The translations under genes were made by a program, and so were the position numbers. From Diploptera punctata (taxonomy: Eukaryota; Arthropoda; Insecta; Blattodea; Blaberidae), in NCBI GenBank assembly GCA_030220185.1, contig JASPKZ010000420.1:726501-790500 (forward strand): a DNA stretch of 64,000 nucleotides. Direction: 5' to 3'. Shown here piece by piece: positions 53,612 to 64,000 of the stretch. Each line of letters starts with the position of its first letter. The stretch's first letter is position 1. The notes under the pieces are model-generated. The model was given only the letters and a program-made list of their open reading frames with translations, did not search any database and was not told the origin of the DNA.

Positions 53612-54252
53612 TTGAGTAACACTAAGAAATTAGGACTGGAAGTAAATATCAATAAAACTAAATATATGGTCACACGTAGAAATTCATTATATAATGCAAT
53701 GGACAGCTAATTACAAATGAGGGAAATTTTGAGGAAGTGGCTGAATTCAAATACCTAGGAACAGTAATCACAAATAGGAATGAGATGCACAAAGAAATTA
53801 AACATAGGCTCAATTCTGGAAATGCGTGCTATTATGCATTGCAGAGACTCTTGATGTCCCAACTCCTTTCAAGAAACGTTAAACTGAAAATATATAAAAC
53901 TATTATTCTACCAGTTATATTATATGGATGCGAAACATGGACTCTTACTTTAAGGGAGGAAAGGAGATTACAAGTACTTGAGAATAAAGTACTTAGACTG
54001 TGATGGGCAGGACATGTTGCGCGTATGGGGAATGAAAGACGTGCATGGAAACTTCTTGTAGGAAAGCCAGAAGGAAAACGCCCAGTTGGTAGACCAAGAA
54101 TGAGGTGGGAGAACAACATTAACTATGATTTGAGGGAAGTAGATTATACAGGGAATGATTGGAACACATTAGCTCAGAATAGGGATGTATGGAGAGCTTA
54201 TGTCCGCGCGGCCATGAACCTACGGGTTCGATAATGCCAGTGAGTAAGTGAG
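53612..54252 (+). mobile_element. Main-family LINE with internal deletion
   Basis: LGLEVNINKTKYMVTRRNSL, frameshift, EEVAEFKYLGTVITNRNEMH...VILYGCETWTLTLREERRLQ, then a junction at about 54000 that skips the FGPKRDE...KSRR segment and resumes at WAGHVARMGNERRAWKLLVG through AMNLRVR and GCCAGTGAGTAAGTGAG. Close to 45745 in sequence. Confidence 0.88.
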
Positions 54253-54640
54253 TACTTAGGAAAATTTTTGGACCAAAGAGAGATGAAGAGACAAGTGAAT
54301 GGAGAAGACTACTAACAATGAAATACATGGTTTTTATAGGAAGCCAGATATAATAAGAACAGTTAAGTCTCGTAGACTGCGATGGGCAGGACATGTTGCA
54401 CGTATGGGGAATGAAAGACATGCATGGAAGATTCTTGTAGGAAAGCCACAGGAAAAACGCCCAGTTGGTAGACCAAGAATGAGGTGGGAGAATAACATTA
54501 ACTATGATTTGAGGGAAGTAGATTATACAGGGAATGATTGGAAAGCATTGGCTCAGGATAGGGATGTATGGAGAGCTTATGTTCGCGCGGCCATGAACCT
54601 ACGGGTTCGATATGCCAGTGAGTAAGTAAGTAAGTAAGTA
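54250..54640 (+). mobile_element. Main-family LINE, 3' part, in tandem
   Basis: Starts GTACTTAGGAAAATTTTTGG (LRKIFGPKRDE), the very point where the preceding copy is deleted, and runs to AMNLRVRYASE and a (AAGT)n tail at 54615-54640. MGNERHAWKILVGKPQEKRP and GRPRMRWENNINYDLREVDY are intact; one frameshift before them. Confidence 0.88.
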
Positions 54641-54725
54641 AGTGAAGGAAGAAGACGGCGGAGGAAATGAGTGGACTGAAGGAAACTAGACACCTAATGG
54701 TTTTAAGAGACAGAAATACGTGGTA

Positions 54726-55604
54726 CAGTCATTAAGTTTTGGGACTGAGCGCATAGTGGCGCTGTATTGCGCTATAGCGCTTAGGTGGCGCCGTAGTATG
54801 ATACCTTGGCAGTTAGTCTCTCGTCCCAGCAAGAGACAGTTGAGTGCATACACTGCAAGCAGAACTACTGTCTTTGTTATGACGGTGATTTGAATGCGCA
54901 TGTCGGAACTCGAGATGTCACAGTTAGAGCAACATCAGGTTCTGTCAGACAATAGGCAAGACCGCTGCTGAAACGTTTCAAATGATGCAGCAAGTTTACG
55001 GTGAGTACGCATTGAGTCGCAGTGTTGTGTTTAGGTGGCACTGGCATTTTTTGCAAGGAGAAGACAATTTGGAAGATGATGTCCTTACTGATCGGCCACA
55101 AATAATTCGAACTAAACGCAAGATCGAAGAAGTTGTAACGTTAGTGCGTGCTAACAACTCCCAATCAGTAGATGATCTGGCAGCAGTGGTAGGGGTCAGC
55201 CATGATACTTGTTTCAAAATTCTTTCTGAAGACCTGAACATGTCTCGTGTTACCCAGCACAGTGTGCCAGGAATCCTGTCGCAAGATCAACATGATGATC
55301 ACATGACAATTTCTTTCTGTTTCCTAGCATGAAAACAATCCTACGTGAGCATAGATTTCATTCTTCCGAAGAGGTCATGACTGCCACAAGAGAAGACATA
55401 CGGGACCTTCCTGTCAACATCTTTCAGCGGTGCTTCCAACAGCTATACCACCGTTGGCTAACGTGCATAACGGCCAAAGGCGACTATTTTGAGGGAGGAT
55501 GTGGTTCTATTTGAGTGTACGCCTAGTTATCGGCATCTTGTGTGACAGTCAGATTCTTGTGGGTGCCTACCCTCCAGGCGTAAAGTTTCAGAACTTAATG
55601 ACTG
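54726..55604 (+). mobile_element. Mariner element (SETMAR/Mos1 group), internally deleted
   Basis: TA-flanked, 879 bp. Ends CAGTCATTAAGTTTTGGGAC and, inverted, CAGTCATTAAGTTCTGAAAC. Contains the N- and C-terminal parts of a mariner transposase. A LINE fragment continues to its right. Confidence 0.88.
54905..55514 (+). pseudogene. Mariner transposase lacking its catalytic core
   Basis: After a shifted start (MSQLEQ...), the frame from 54982 reads MMQQVYGEYALSRSVVFRWH, DDVLTDRPQIIRTKRKIEEV and VDDLAAVVGVSHDTCFKILS (both HTHs), then VPGILSQDQ; at 55325 it jumps to KTILREHRFHSSEEVMTATR...CITAKGDYFEGG, the normal C-terminus. The three catalytic aspartates are deleted, so it can bind at most. Confidence 0.85.
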
Positions 55605-55870
55605 TACTAGTAGAAGAATTATAAATGAGAATATTAGAGAGGAACTAAAAGTTCAGCCACTTCTTCAACAAATAGAAGAACATAGGAACAATTGGATAGA
55701 GAATCTGCAAAGAATAACTGAGGATAGGATACCAAAGATTACATTGATGTAAAATCCTGGAGGACGGAGATCAATAGGAAGAGCAAAAAACGCTGGGCTG
55801 AACAGATGTGAGATCAGAACAGGCAAAGACCAAATCCGTCAAAGAAGATGACGATGAGAGGAAGACGAAA
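55605..55870 (+). mobile_element. LINE C-terminal fragment
   Basis: NENIREELKVQPLLQQIEEH, RNNWIENLQRITEDRIPKIT, NPGGRRSIGRAKN: the IREEL...NWxxHLxRM...RIPK...GRRSIGR pattern. It starts at the mariner's right end, so the mariner probably inserted in it. Confidence 0.7.
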
Positions 55871-55879
55871 AAGATACAG

Positions 55880-56152
55880 AAGAAGGTGAAGTATAAGAAC
55901 ATTTTTAAATGTTTAGTCTGTGACAGTCCATGATGTTTGATGACAATACGTTCGAAATTCGAATAGAAATTGCCAAGAATACACATTAAAATATATATAC
56001 AGTCAACATGCCCATTTCACCAATTAATGTTTTAAAATGGTCAACAAGTTTCTACAGCCAAGCTGTCATTCTCAAGACCAGATATTGACTGAAGACAAAA
56101 TTGATAATAAATAAATAAACAAATTCAGTTAAAAACAAACTACGTCACATGA

Positions 56153-56199
<47 letters not shown>

Positions 56200-57000
56200 C
56201 ACCAAAAAGATCACTTGTGTATTATATAAAAGAATACACATGTTTTCTAGATGATACGTATCTTAATAAACAAATCCCATCAAAACAACGTGCTAATGTG
56301 TTCCTGGAAAAACTGGCATAAACGACAGCAGTCAATTTAAGGATAAAGAAACAAATAATACCTATAGTTCAAAAAGATGTCTTATCCCGAAAATTGTTAA
56401 ATCCAGATAAATCCATCTGCATTCTGTGATCAGTACACAATATACAAGCAAACATAAAACATATATTATATATATATATTTGAATCACATTTTTTGGCCC
56501 AATAGTGAGGAGATTAAAGGGAGAAAGTAAGCCGTTGAATCCCTACGTATCATCCAGTAAAGAAAACAAATCAGACACAGTTGCACATTTTATTACTAAT
56601 TCTTTTTGAAGTGAAAAGGAAGGACCGCGATATAGGAACGTAATATATGGCATCGCTACAAATGCGGCAGGTGCCATGCACTAGCATGCTACGGGCGGCA
56701 CGCGTAGTCTTCATTCCATCTTCCTCCCTCATGGGCCAAATTGTATGTGTTTGGACTATAAGTAAGTTACTCTACATGTTACGAAATTTAAACCATAAAA
56801 TATTCTAGTGTCAGATAGCGTTCAGCGACTATTTGGACGTGAAAGTGTCCTGATATTTATTTTAAATGTGACAAAAATTCCGAAAATATCTAACCCAGGG
56901 AACTAGGCGGACGAAGTATCGAACCCAGACCCACTGCATCTGAGGCAACAACGAGTATCGAACCCAGACCCACTGCATCTGAGGCAACAACGGTGCATGT
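55880..57000. other. No recognisable gene
   Basis: AT-rich, with (TA)n at 56155-56195. A 28-bp word (GAGTATCGAACCCAGACCC...) is directly repeated at about 56913 and 56952. The GAACCCAGACCCACTGC phrase suggests a decayed SINE head on the minus strand. Confidence 0.4.
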
Positions 57001-57076
57001 GCATAAATAAAATTTTATTAATTAAATAAAAATAAAACCTAGTTTTATTTGATTTTCATATTTATTATATAATTCA

Positions 57077-57112
57077 GTGACAGCTGTTTCGGTGCACTGT
57101 ACCTTCTTCAGA
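57077..57112 (-). ncRNA. Hammerhead ribozyme-like motif
   Basis: The minus strand reads CTGAAGA, A, GGTACAGTGCACC, GAAACAGCTGTC: same as 4283-4314 with one stem II change (T to C at the stem II loop border) and an intact palindromic stem III with GUC. Confidence 0.62.
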
Positions 57113-57189
57113 CATGTTAAATTATGAATTGTGTTCCAACTGATCTGAGCAACAATACAACAATATTTATTTAATTTTTTTAATTTAAC

Positions 57190-57600
57190 AAGGGGAATTC
57201 ATTCAAATCGAGTTGAGAATTTAACAGTTTGTTACTACTTTTCAATTTATAAATTTCTACAGTCTCCAAAAGATCTAACTTCTTACCCTTATCACAAACA
57301 TCTAAAATTACAACATTTGGATCGAAACAATGATTAAATTGGAATAGGTGGTTAGCATATTTTGAATATTATAAATTTCTGTTATATGCTCCCATGTGTT
57401 CCTTTATCCGAGAGATAAAAGGTCTACCAGTTTGTCCTATATAAACATTGTCACATGTGCCACACTTCAATTTATATAACCTGATAATTTTGCTTTTTTT
57501 TATTTTGGTTTTATTGTTTTTTATTATATTTTGTAAAGTTTTAATAGTTTTAAATGCCACATTAATGTTCAACTTTTTAAAGGAAATTTAAAAAATCGGA
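57190..57600 (-). pseudogene. GIY-YIG endonuclease domain of a Penelope-like element
   Basis: NINVAFKTIKTLQNIIKNNK, then IIRLYKLKCGTCDNVYIGQT and GRPFISRIKEHMGAYN: (G)xYKxxC..C...YIGQTGRxFxxRxxEH is the Penelope-type GIY-YIG core with the CxxC insert. After a frameshift near 57369, YANHLFQFNHCFDPNVVILD continues the domain. The LYKL replaces the GIY element's GxY, and several stops show decay. Confidence 0.82.
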
Positions 57601-57609
57601 GCGAAAATG

Positions 57610-58360
57610 GTAAGCGGGCAGAACTTTTAGGGTCAAATCCACATTCAAAGGGGGAAGATTTTTCCCGGTCTTCAATTATTTTTTTATGGTATATTTTATG
57701 TGAAAGTGGGCCTATGTATGACTTTACGACATATTTCTTTATGTTTTCTTTGGGTAACGGAAATACTTTGTTAATTGCTAAATAAAATGTTATTTGTTAA
57801 ATAAAATTTTATTTAGTGTATAGGTTCTGAATTAAATATTGAATTTAACACAGTTTTGCACTGAGATAATCAATACAACTCGTTAGTCTACGGAAGCTCA
57901 TCCTTGCTATACGTGCATGTCACTCAACTATATAGCATTTTTTTCTAAATAGGTCACTGGCGAATTAATATTCTGTTGTTCGATATGGCAGGTCAGGGCC
58001 CATCCACCATCCCCCTGTTATTATCTTGTTACTCTGATATTTAACAACCTCGTATACTCCTTATCATTAAGTCAACATAAATATCACATTTAATTGCCTT
58101 TTTATTATTTTTTCACTCGAAAAAAAGTCGCTGATTCGTGACAAACACTAAGGCATCTATAGATCTATAACATGACAAACATAACAGAATCCAATATTGA
58201 AACATGACCCTACCAACATCATGTGTGTAATATAAACCACATATTGCAACTCGTCCATCATTATTTGATCTGTTAGTTACATCTGGTAAACTACTGAACT
58301 GCATTCGATACTACCATTTCCCATTTCTAAATATTTAATAATTTTCATGTATGTTTCTAA
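57610..58360. other. No recognisable gene
   Basis: AT-rich; 57650-57790 may contain more decayed Penelope coding sequence ([12 protein letters not shown] on the minus strand) but I cannot support it. Confidence 0.3.
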
Positions 58361-58364
58361 TTTC

Positions 58365-58930
58365 AGTGTAAGAATAGCATATTGCGATACGAGTGTGGTA
58401 AACACTTGGTGCGGATCGAGGAAAAGTCCCCCCCCCCGAGATTCCGTTATGTTTACCACATGAGTATTGCATACTATTTTTTGCACTATGTGTATTTGTT
58501 TTAGTAATTATGATATTAGCTGTCCACCGCTGTGGTCTCGAGGTAGCGTGCTGCCTTCTCACGCAGCGGGCCCGGGATCGATCCCCGGTCGGGCAGTTTT
58601 TCTGGGTGAGGTTTTTATCGGGGTTTTTCCTCACCTTTAAGACAAATGTCAAGAAACCTTTAAGGCTCAAAACGGTCCCCGAAATCATATGGCCATCATC
58701 ACCATCATTATCCTTATCATTATCATCATCATCATCATCCTTCACCGGTGTGGAAAGCAACGGGAAGCTACCACACCTATAATTCCCTAGTAAAGCTGCA
58801 AGCATAGCATGAAATGCTATGATTGCAGTGAAGGACCTGCCTTCGGGCAGAATTACTATGGATGGATTAGTTACATAGTGCAATAATCTATTAAACTTAC
58901 CAAGAATCTGATTACCGTTATAGTACTTAG
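58365..58930. mobile_element. Possible third element with Crypton-like ends, split by a SINE
   Basis: GCGATACGAGTGTGGTAAAC, a hairpin to GTTTACCACA, then GCATACTATTTTTTGCACTA mirrors the left-end layout of 38318 and 63190 (GATACGAGG, hairpin, CTATACTATTTTTTGCGC). Beyond the SINE, TACATAGTGCAATAATC is the inverse of TTTTTTGCACTATGTG. The minus-strand ATGGC at about 58934 sits where the other copies have their start codon. Weak. Confidence 0.4.
58526..58869 (+). repeat. SINE family A, full length
   Basis: CCGCTGTGGTCTCGAGGTAG, box B GGATCGATCCC, CTGGGTGAGGTTTTTATCGG, (CATCAT)n, CACCGGTGTGGAAAGCAACG and tail AAGGACCTGCCTTCGGGCAG...GGATGGA. Flanked by ATTAG-like words (58514 and 58866). Confidence 0.9.
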
Positions 58931-59159
58931 CCATTTTGTAAACACAGAATATGTTATCTATTTATTTAATTTCTTGTTGGATGTAATTTTACACACTGTA
59001 AGGTCAATAAAATATAACTGGTAGCGTTTTCATCGCCATCTACAGAAGTGTTAGAACAAAGAGCCTATTTTCATCTCTTAAAGGAGGAACTTTCCTTTTA
59101 TCGCTTTGTTTTAGACGTCCCAGAAATCTCTTCTCATGGAGTTGGTAGTGAAGCATTGC

Positions 59160-59480
59160 TTTCTAGAGGATATGATCCGCCGAAAGTGACTCGTTCAGTT
59201 GTCCTGATAATCATGTATAAAATGGACCAATAGTTCCAGACCAAGTTCTTTCCTGATTTCCTCATTACGTTTATGGTCCCACTTTATAAATTCTGTAGTA
59301 AGTGTCATAAATAAAATGTAATTAACTATCATTCTGCTTTCCTTCATTCGTCTTAATGTCCATGCTTTACTATCATAACACACAAGGTCTTATGTACGTG
59401 TATTCTTGTGCTTTTCTGTACAAGGGAAAGTTTCATTACTTCGTTAATTATTCAAATAGTTTTGGGATATTTTACAATTT
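59160..59480 (-). mobile_element. LINE thumb fragment
   Basis: MCYDSKAWTLRRMKESRMIV and FIKWDHKRNEEIRKELGLEL on the minus strand: (L)CYxSxAWTLRRMxESR...KWDHKRNEEIxKELxxE. Upstream frames are broken. Confidence 0.75.
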
Positions 59481-59495
59481 TCTTCCTAGACCCAT

Positions 59496-59640
59496 AATAT
59501 AATATTAACCATGATTTCAGGGAATCAGATTATACAGGGGATGATAGGAAAAATTGTCTCAGGATAGGGATGTATGGAGAGCTTATGTCAGCTCGGCCAT
59601 AACGCTACTGGTTCGATAGTGCCAGTGACTAGTTAGTTAG
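59496..59640 (+). mobile_element. Main-family LINE, 3'-terminal fragment
   Basis: NINHDFRESDYTGDDRKNCL then QDRDVWRAYVS across a frameshift, ending GTGCCAGTGACTAGTTAGTTAG. Confidence 0.75.
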
Positions 59641-59772
59641 ATCCATACATCGTTAAACGTTAACTTATAGCTGAATACTTTCACTCTTCATAATTTTTTA
59701 AGTTTCCAAAACATTTTTTTATTATTTCTGAACAAAAATATAATTACCAATTGATGATCTAAATCAGGACTA

Positions 59773-59939
59773 TTAATAAGTGCTCGCTATGTGTGAAAAG
59801 GCGGCCGCCCTTCCTGCATACAAGTGCACTCCCAATGAAATAACATAATTGACATGTGAGTAGCAGTGTCTTTCCTTGTATGCTTATCCGACCTAGAATT
59901 GTCTAATGCGTCTATTCACACCTAGAGAGCACTTATTAA
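59773..59939. mobile_element. MITE (167 bp)
   Basis: TTAATAAGTGCTCGCTATGTG at the left and its mirror CACCTAGAGAGCACTTATTAA at the right (about 25-bp TIR, two mismatches), around a GC-richer interior with GCGGCCGC. The TTAA at both ends could be the target site or part of the TIR. Confidence 0.7.
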
Positions 59940-59944
59940 CAGGT

Positions 59945-60690
59945 ATGATCTAAATATTCTGGGTATAATTCCTCCTCGTGCTTTTATTTTTTGGACGATT
60001 CAGCTATAAAATTGTAGGTCTAAATAATTTTGAGTTTATTTTCTTCCTTATAATTGATTTTTAGTGTCTAAAATGCCTGGTATTGAAATTTCTTTCTTTA
60101 CTAAATATATATTCTAATGGGCCCTCTTTGTTGGGCTATATCCTGTATATTCAAAGCTGTACAATACACATTTTCTTTTGTCCGTAGTTTTTCCTTGTTT
60201 TCTTCCCCAAGTCATGAATAGATTGATGATCCTATTTGTCCGAGGATTTTTATGAGTTTTGAAAGCAAATTATAAAAAATTCCGATGTGTTGCTTGGCTA
60301 GACGGGTTGAGTAGTGGAATTCCCACGTATGTATAATTTCCTCTACAACAATATATTAAGGTTATACAGCCATATTCTGGTCCCCAGATCCTCGTTAGTT
60401 AAAACGGGTTGCAACATGTGAAAGTAAAAATGGGATTTGGGTAGATTCACTGCACTCACTACGCCTTGCAACTCTGGTAGCAGAGTACGATTATGCATTT
60501 AAAATACAATTGTAATAACCTTTAAACCTTCATTAATAATATTCTTTTAGCAATTAAATTATTTTATTTTTATTGAACACTGTTACGACTTTAAATATTT
60601 TAAGTTATATAAACTAAAGGTAGAGGATTTAGTGCGGTATATTAAATCCTTGAGACTTGGTTAGTGCATATAGAAAGGCTTCAAAATTAT
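59945..60690. other. No recognisable feature
   Basis: AT-rich; no frame or repeat recognised. Confidence 0.3.
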
Positions 60691-60699
60691 AGGGCACTA

Positions 60700-60895
60700 A
60701 ACTATCAGCTGAACTATAAAATAATAGGAGTTATAAATAAGGTAAGAACAAGATAAAGATGGCCACAGGATTTGATGGGTACTAGAGTCAGAATATGAAC
60801 GGGAATCTCACAGGTGCAAAGTAATTGGAAATGGATTATGAGGGAACCCAGAGTCAATAACGGATGAGTGCTATGAAAGATGAAGAAGAAGAAGA
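60700..60895 (+). mobile_element. Possible LINE 3'-end relic with (GAA)n tail
   Basis: LNYKIIGVINKVRTR vaguely matches the LxYKPxGxxxxGRPRxR motif, and the sequence ends in GATGAAGAAGAAGAAGAA, as in other GAA-tailed LINEs here. Confidence 0.35.
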
Positions 60896-61075
60896 ATATA
60901 TATAACCGATAGGTTTGTATATTCGAGTAAAATATTTTCGGAGATTTTCCACAGATGAAAAACAAATTCCAGGAAGCTTTATGGATAAAATTGACCCCAC
61001 ATACTAATATGACAATCAATCATCCTAATCATATTCGTCTTGTTTTTAGTATCACTGTGTCTTGTCTTAAATATC

Positions 61076-61221
61076 CATGTTGTCTAGGAGGTGGCCCTGG
61101 CATTGTGCTGTTCAGATATTCACGGAGGACCTCGATATCCTTATGAGTTGAAAAAAAAATATGTCTACGATCCAGAATTTAAAATCCTCTCCCGACAGGA
61201 ATAGATTAAACTATGGGGGGG
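61076..61221 (-). repeat. Dispersed repeat, copy 3
   Basis: CCTCTCCCGACAGG and CATAGTTTAATC-type sequence, reverse complement of 26610-26775. Confidence 0.5.
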
Positions 61222-61440
61222 GGACAAACTTGTATATTGCATTGCATTTTTCTCGTATACGTGAAAAGGGTTGTAGGATCCTCCATGATATAAGGTTCCT
61301 TCAGTTTCAATATGTTTAAAATTGTAATTAGAATAATAAATACAAAAGTATCTTTAATTGAAACGTGTAGAAGGAATGGGATTTTATTTAAATTTTTATT
61401 CAATACTTTACTATATCATCATTACATTTAAATTGTTTGT

Positions 61441-61532
61441 ATTTTATTATTATTATTATTTTTATTATTATTACTATTATTAATGTTAATTCTCATTAAT
61501 ATTATTACGTTATATGTTAAGCCTATTACTAA

Positions 61533-61580
<48 letters not shown>

Positions 61581-61643
61581 ATTATTACTATTATTATTAT
61601 TATTATTACTGAAAGCTTAACCATATTTTAATTTATTATCTGA

Positions 61644-61692
<49 letters not shown>

Positions 61693-61790
61693 CATTATTA
61701 TTATTAATTTTGTCCTGATTGAATAGAAAAGAGGGCCATCTGATCTTAACTGCACCAGGCTAAACAAGTAAATGAATAAATAAATAAAAG
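61441..61790 (+). repeat. (TTA)n tracts and LINE 3'-UTR end
   Basis: Several (TTA)n runs (61441-61490, 61535-61612, 61645-61705), then GATTGAATAGAAAAGAGGGCC and TCTTAACTGCACCAGG, a diverged copy of the CR1/Jockey-type 3' end at 7200. Ends in an AAATAAATAAA tail. Confidence 0.7.
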
Positions 61791-61799
61791 TAAAAAATA

Positions 61800-62245
61800 A
61801 AATAATTTGACAACGTTAAGTTTCTTATGTTAGTTTATTTACATTTGTCGAAATGTACAGAAAATAAAAGTTATTACCCGTTTAAGAAGTGAGCGCAGTT
61901 GTTAACGGAGGGCACTGCAGTCGTGTTTATGCTGGAATAGAACACGTGACACTGCTATCTTGAGAGCAGAGGGGAATGGGACGTGGGACGCTGACAGTGT
62001 ACACTGCCTTATGTGACGTCACGTCTAGCAACAAACCGAGCTTCCTAATTCTTCCGCCTGCAGAGATATTTTGATTGACTAATAGTCAAATTTTATTCTG
62101 TGATTTTGTGTACAATATAACTAATTTCTATTAATTGTTTGTTCCTATTTTAGTATAAATATTGAATAGACGAAATAAATGTATGCATATCTTGCTTTTT
62201 CTGAGAAATAATGAGAAGAATAGACGATTCAATTTAATAGTTCTC
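61800..62245. other. No recognisable gene
   Basis: Includes a GC-richer stretch at 61900-62070 with no motif I recognise. Confidence 0.3.
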
Positions 62246-62249
62246 TAAA

Positions 62250-62975
62250 ATAAAATCTGATAAATGCTTTATTATTCGCTGACGATGTTGTACTTTTAGC
62301 AGAATCTGAAAATGAGCTCCAAATGTTAGCATATAAATTTAAATTAATAGCCAATAGATATAATTGTAAAATATCAATAAATAAGTCAAACGTAATGGCA
62401 TTTATTGGTAAATATGGAATTAGATCAAAAATTGTACTGGATAACAAAATAATAGAACAAGTATCACATTTACAATATTTAGGATGTGATATAACTTATA
62501 GAGAAAATAAAGATATAGAAAATAAAGTAAATAAAGTTCAGGCTATTTGTGGAACCATAAAAAGAACCTTAGGTCGGAAAACAAGGAAAGATACGAAACT
62601 TATATTATATAAAACAATGGCAGTTCCTTTGTTGTTGTATGGAAGTGAAAATTGGATAATGAAATCAAGGGATAAGAGCAGGATACAGATTGCGGAAATG
62701 CTGCTTTTACGTAATGTAAAAGGATGCACAAGAGCGGATAGAATAAGGAATGAAACTATACGAGAATAATTAAATATATATAAAATTGATGATAAAATCA
62801 GCGAAAATAATAAGAAATGGACAGAACACTTAATGAGAATAAACAACGAAAGAATACCAAATATATATGTATAATCCCAGAGGAACAAGGGATGTTGGCC
62901 GACCACGTAGAACATGGACTCCACTTTTAATTTCGCCGGAACAGGCTGCATAGCCTAAACCTTGTAGTAGAAGAA
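62250..62975 (+). mobile_element. LINE fragment: FADD box to C-terminus with (GAA)n tail
   Basis: ALLFADDVVLLAESENELQM (catalytic FADD), NCKISINKSNVMAFIGKYGI, VSHLQYLGCDIT, VPLLLYGSENWIMKSRDKSR, MLLLRNVKGCTRADRIRNET, stop, KWTEHLMRINNERIPNIYV, then shifted NPRGTRDVGRPRRTW...SPEQAA and a GAAGAAGAAGGAGAAG tail. Same general type as 39355-40790. Confidence 0.88.
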
Positions 62976-63189
62976 GAAGGAGAAGATAAAATCTGTCAAC
63001 AGGTTTTAAATATGGCACTAAAAGTTAATTAGTAACTGCATGTTGTCGACCACACCTCAAAATGATACACTTCCAGATAAGTGATCCTTCCTAGAAATGG
63101 ATTTTTCATTCCGTTGCACAACATAGTAAGAATCATAAGTGCTGTTTCCAATCATTATGACTGTATATTTACCACGTACAATACAAAAA

Positions 63190-63596
63190 GTATCTTACGA
63201 TACGAGGTTGGGATGGGGTTTTTACAGAATCAGGGAAAATGTTTAAAAACCGAACAAGATTTTTAAATTCCGGGAATCTGTAAAACACTTCAAAAACGTG
63301 CGTTGTATGCTATACTATTTTTTGCGCGATGCTGTTGTAAAATAATAAATAATAATAGTAAAATAATAACATCTTTGTTGAAAATATTTGTGTTCATTAT
63401 AAACAACTGACTAACGTTAAAAGTGTGGATAATGGTTATTAGTTGAAAGTACAGGAGTCCGTGAGACAATATTAGCGATAAAATGGCGACAAGTACGTAT
63501 TTATTGTTTTATATTGTTTCAAATAAAGTTCAGTTCATTTAAAATGCAGTGATTTGTTTCGTATAATGTATATTAACACTAACGTTTGGATATTTT

Positions 63597-63634
<38 letters not shown>

Positions 63635-63821
63635 ATGTAGTATACATAGAGGGCAGTGGTTTTACTTCCCATACGTGGTTTGCAATATGTAATATTACAG
63701 TATAGTTATTTTATTACAGTATAGTTATTTAGGTTGGCAATCCCGAAATGCAGTACGTTGAACTTTCAATCATGGTCGCCATTGCTGTAAGTATGACAAA
63801 ACGCTCAATCGCGCAAAAAAT
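63190..63821 (+). mobile_element. Probable Crypton-like element relic, copy 2
   Basis: GATACGAGGTTGGGATGGGG, a hairpin, GTGCGTTGTATGC, TACTATTTTTTGCGCG; start codon context GATAAAATGGCGACAAGTAC; then a deletion of nearly all the frame to TATTGTTTCAAATAAAGTTC; ends CGCTCAATCGCGCAAAAAAT. A (TA)n tract (63598-63632) has expanded inside. Confidence 0.6.
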
Positions 63822-64000
63822 GCATCTAATTCATTTCTATAATCTAGAATAATCTCGTTCTAGATACATAGTTAGTGTGACTCTATAAAATTGTTATAAT
63901 ACTATTGTTTTATGGATCGGGGGTATGTACTGTAAAATTGAAAAAACAAGTATGTCATGAGAGATTGAAAACACTCACAAGGGAAATATTAACCATGGGA

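Larger units (their letters stand above)
57005..57600 (-). mobile_element. Penelope-like element 3' part: GIY-YIG relic plus terminal repeat
   Basis: On the minus strand a GIY-YIG endonuclease relic (57190-57600) is followed by a terminal repeat with hammerhead motif (57077-57112) and AAATAAAACTAGG. The terminal repeat matches the foldback arms at 4076-4378, which assigns both to one Penelope-like family. Reverse transcriptase is missing. Confidence 0.82.

Noticed and set aside
58335..58934. 199-codon minus-strand frame as a gene
   Set aside because: It reads through SINE family A in reverse; equivalent frames occur in other copies (for example 47208-47711 and 49934-50245).

Overview
The window is AT-rich animal DNA with no recognisable host gene. 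It is a graveyard of transposable elements, typical of a large insect genome. The 3'-end reading frames of one LINE family (YGCETWTL ... RLRWAGHVARM ... RPVGRPRMRW) and the mix of tRNA-derived SINEs look like what I remember of cockroach (Blattodea, e.g. Periplaneta) genomes; that organism call is inference. The only uninterrupted gene that looks functional is a mariner transposase at 31.6-32.6 kb.

Layout. 0-10 kb: a head-to-head tRNA-like foldback, LINE 3'-end fragments on both strands, three or four terminal-inverted-repeat (TIR) elements and a Penelope-like foldback carrying hammerhead ribozyme motifs. 10-18 kb: a SINE with an 11-bp target-site duplication, a decayed satellite of about 140 bp (with a 100-bp deletion form) split by LINE and SINE insertions, then about 42 copies of a 66-bp satellite with a five-unit higher-order repeat. 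19-23 kb: a second tRNA-like foldback and a 2.95-kb mariner relic with a piggyBac-type relic inside its transposase gene. 23-31 kb: LINE pieces, SINE pieces and a decayed pogo/Tigger element. 31-37 kb: an intact mariner (transposase spacing D-41-D) inserted in a SINE, a tandem array of 293-bp units each with a tRNA-like gene, and a hAT-like element containing a LINE and a Penelope-type foldback. 37-46 kb: a mariner relic, a probable Crypton-like relic, a LINE split by an unassigned hairpin element, a Penelope foldback with a perfect 110-bp palindrome, and long LINE fragments. 46-64 kb: SINEs, two internally deleted mariner-like elements, a Penelope GIY-YIG relic beside its ribozyme-bearing end, and further LINE fragments.

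How parts relate. LINEs are 5'-truncated and end in family-specific microsatellite tails: (TTA)n, (TAC)n, (GAA)n or (AAGT)n. SINEs have Pol III box A/B heads and depend on LINE machinery in trans. Most DNA transposons have lost their catalytic core. Every tRNA-like or Penelope-type palindrome here has the same polarity, with 5' sides meeting at the centre and 3' ends outside, which suggests a common mechanism such as snap-back synthesis.
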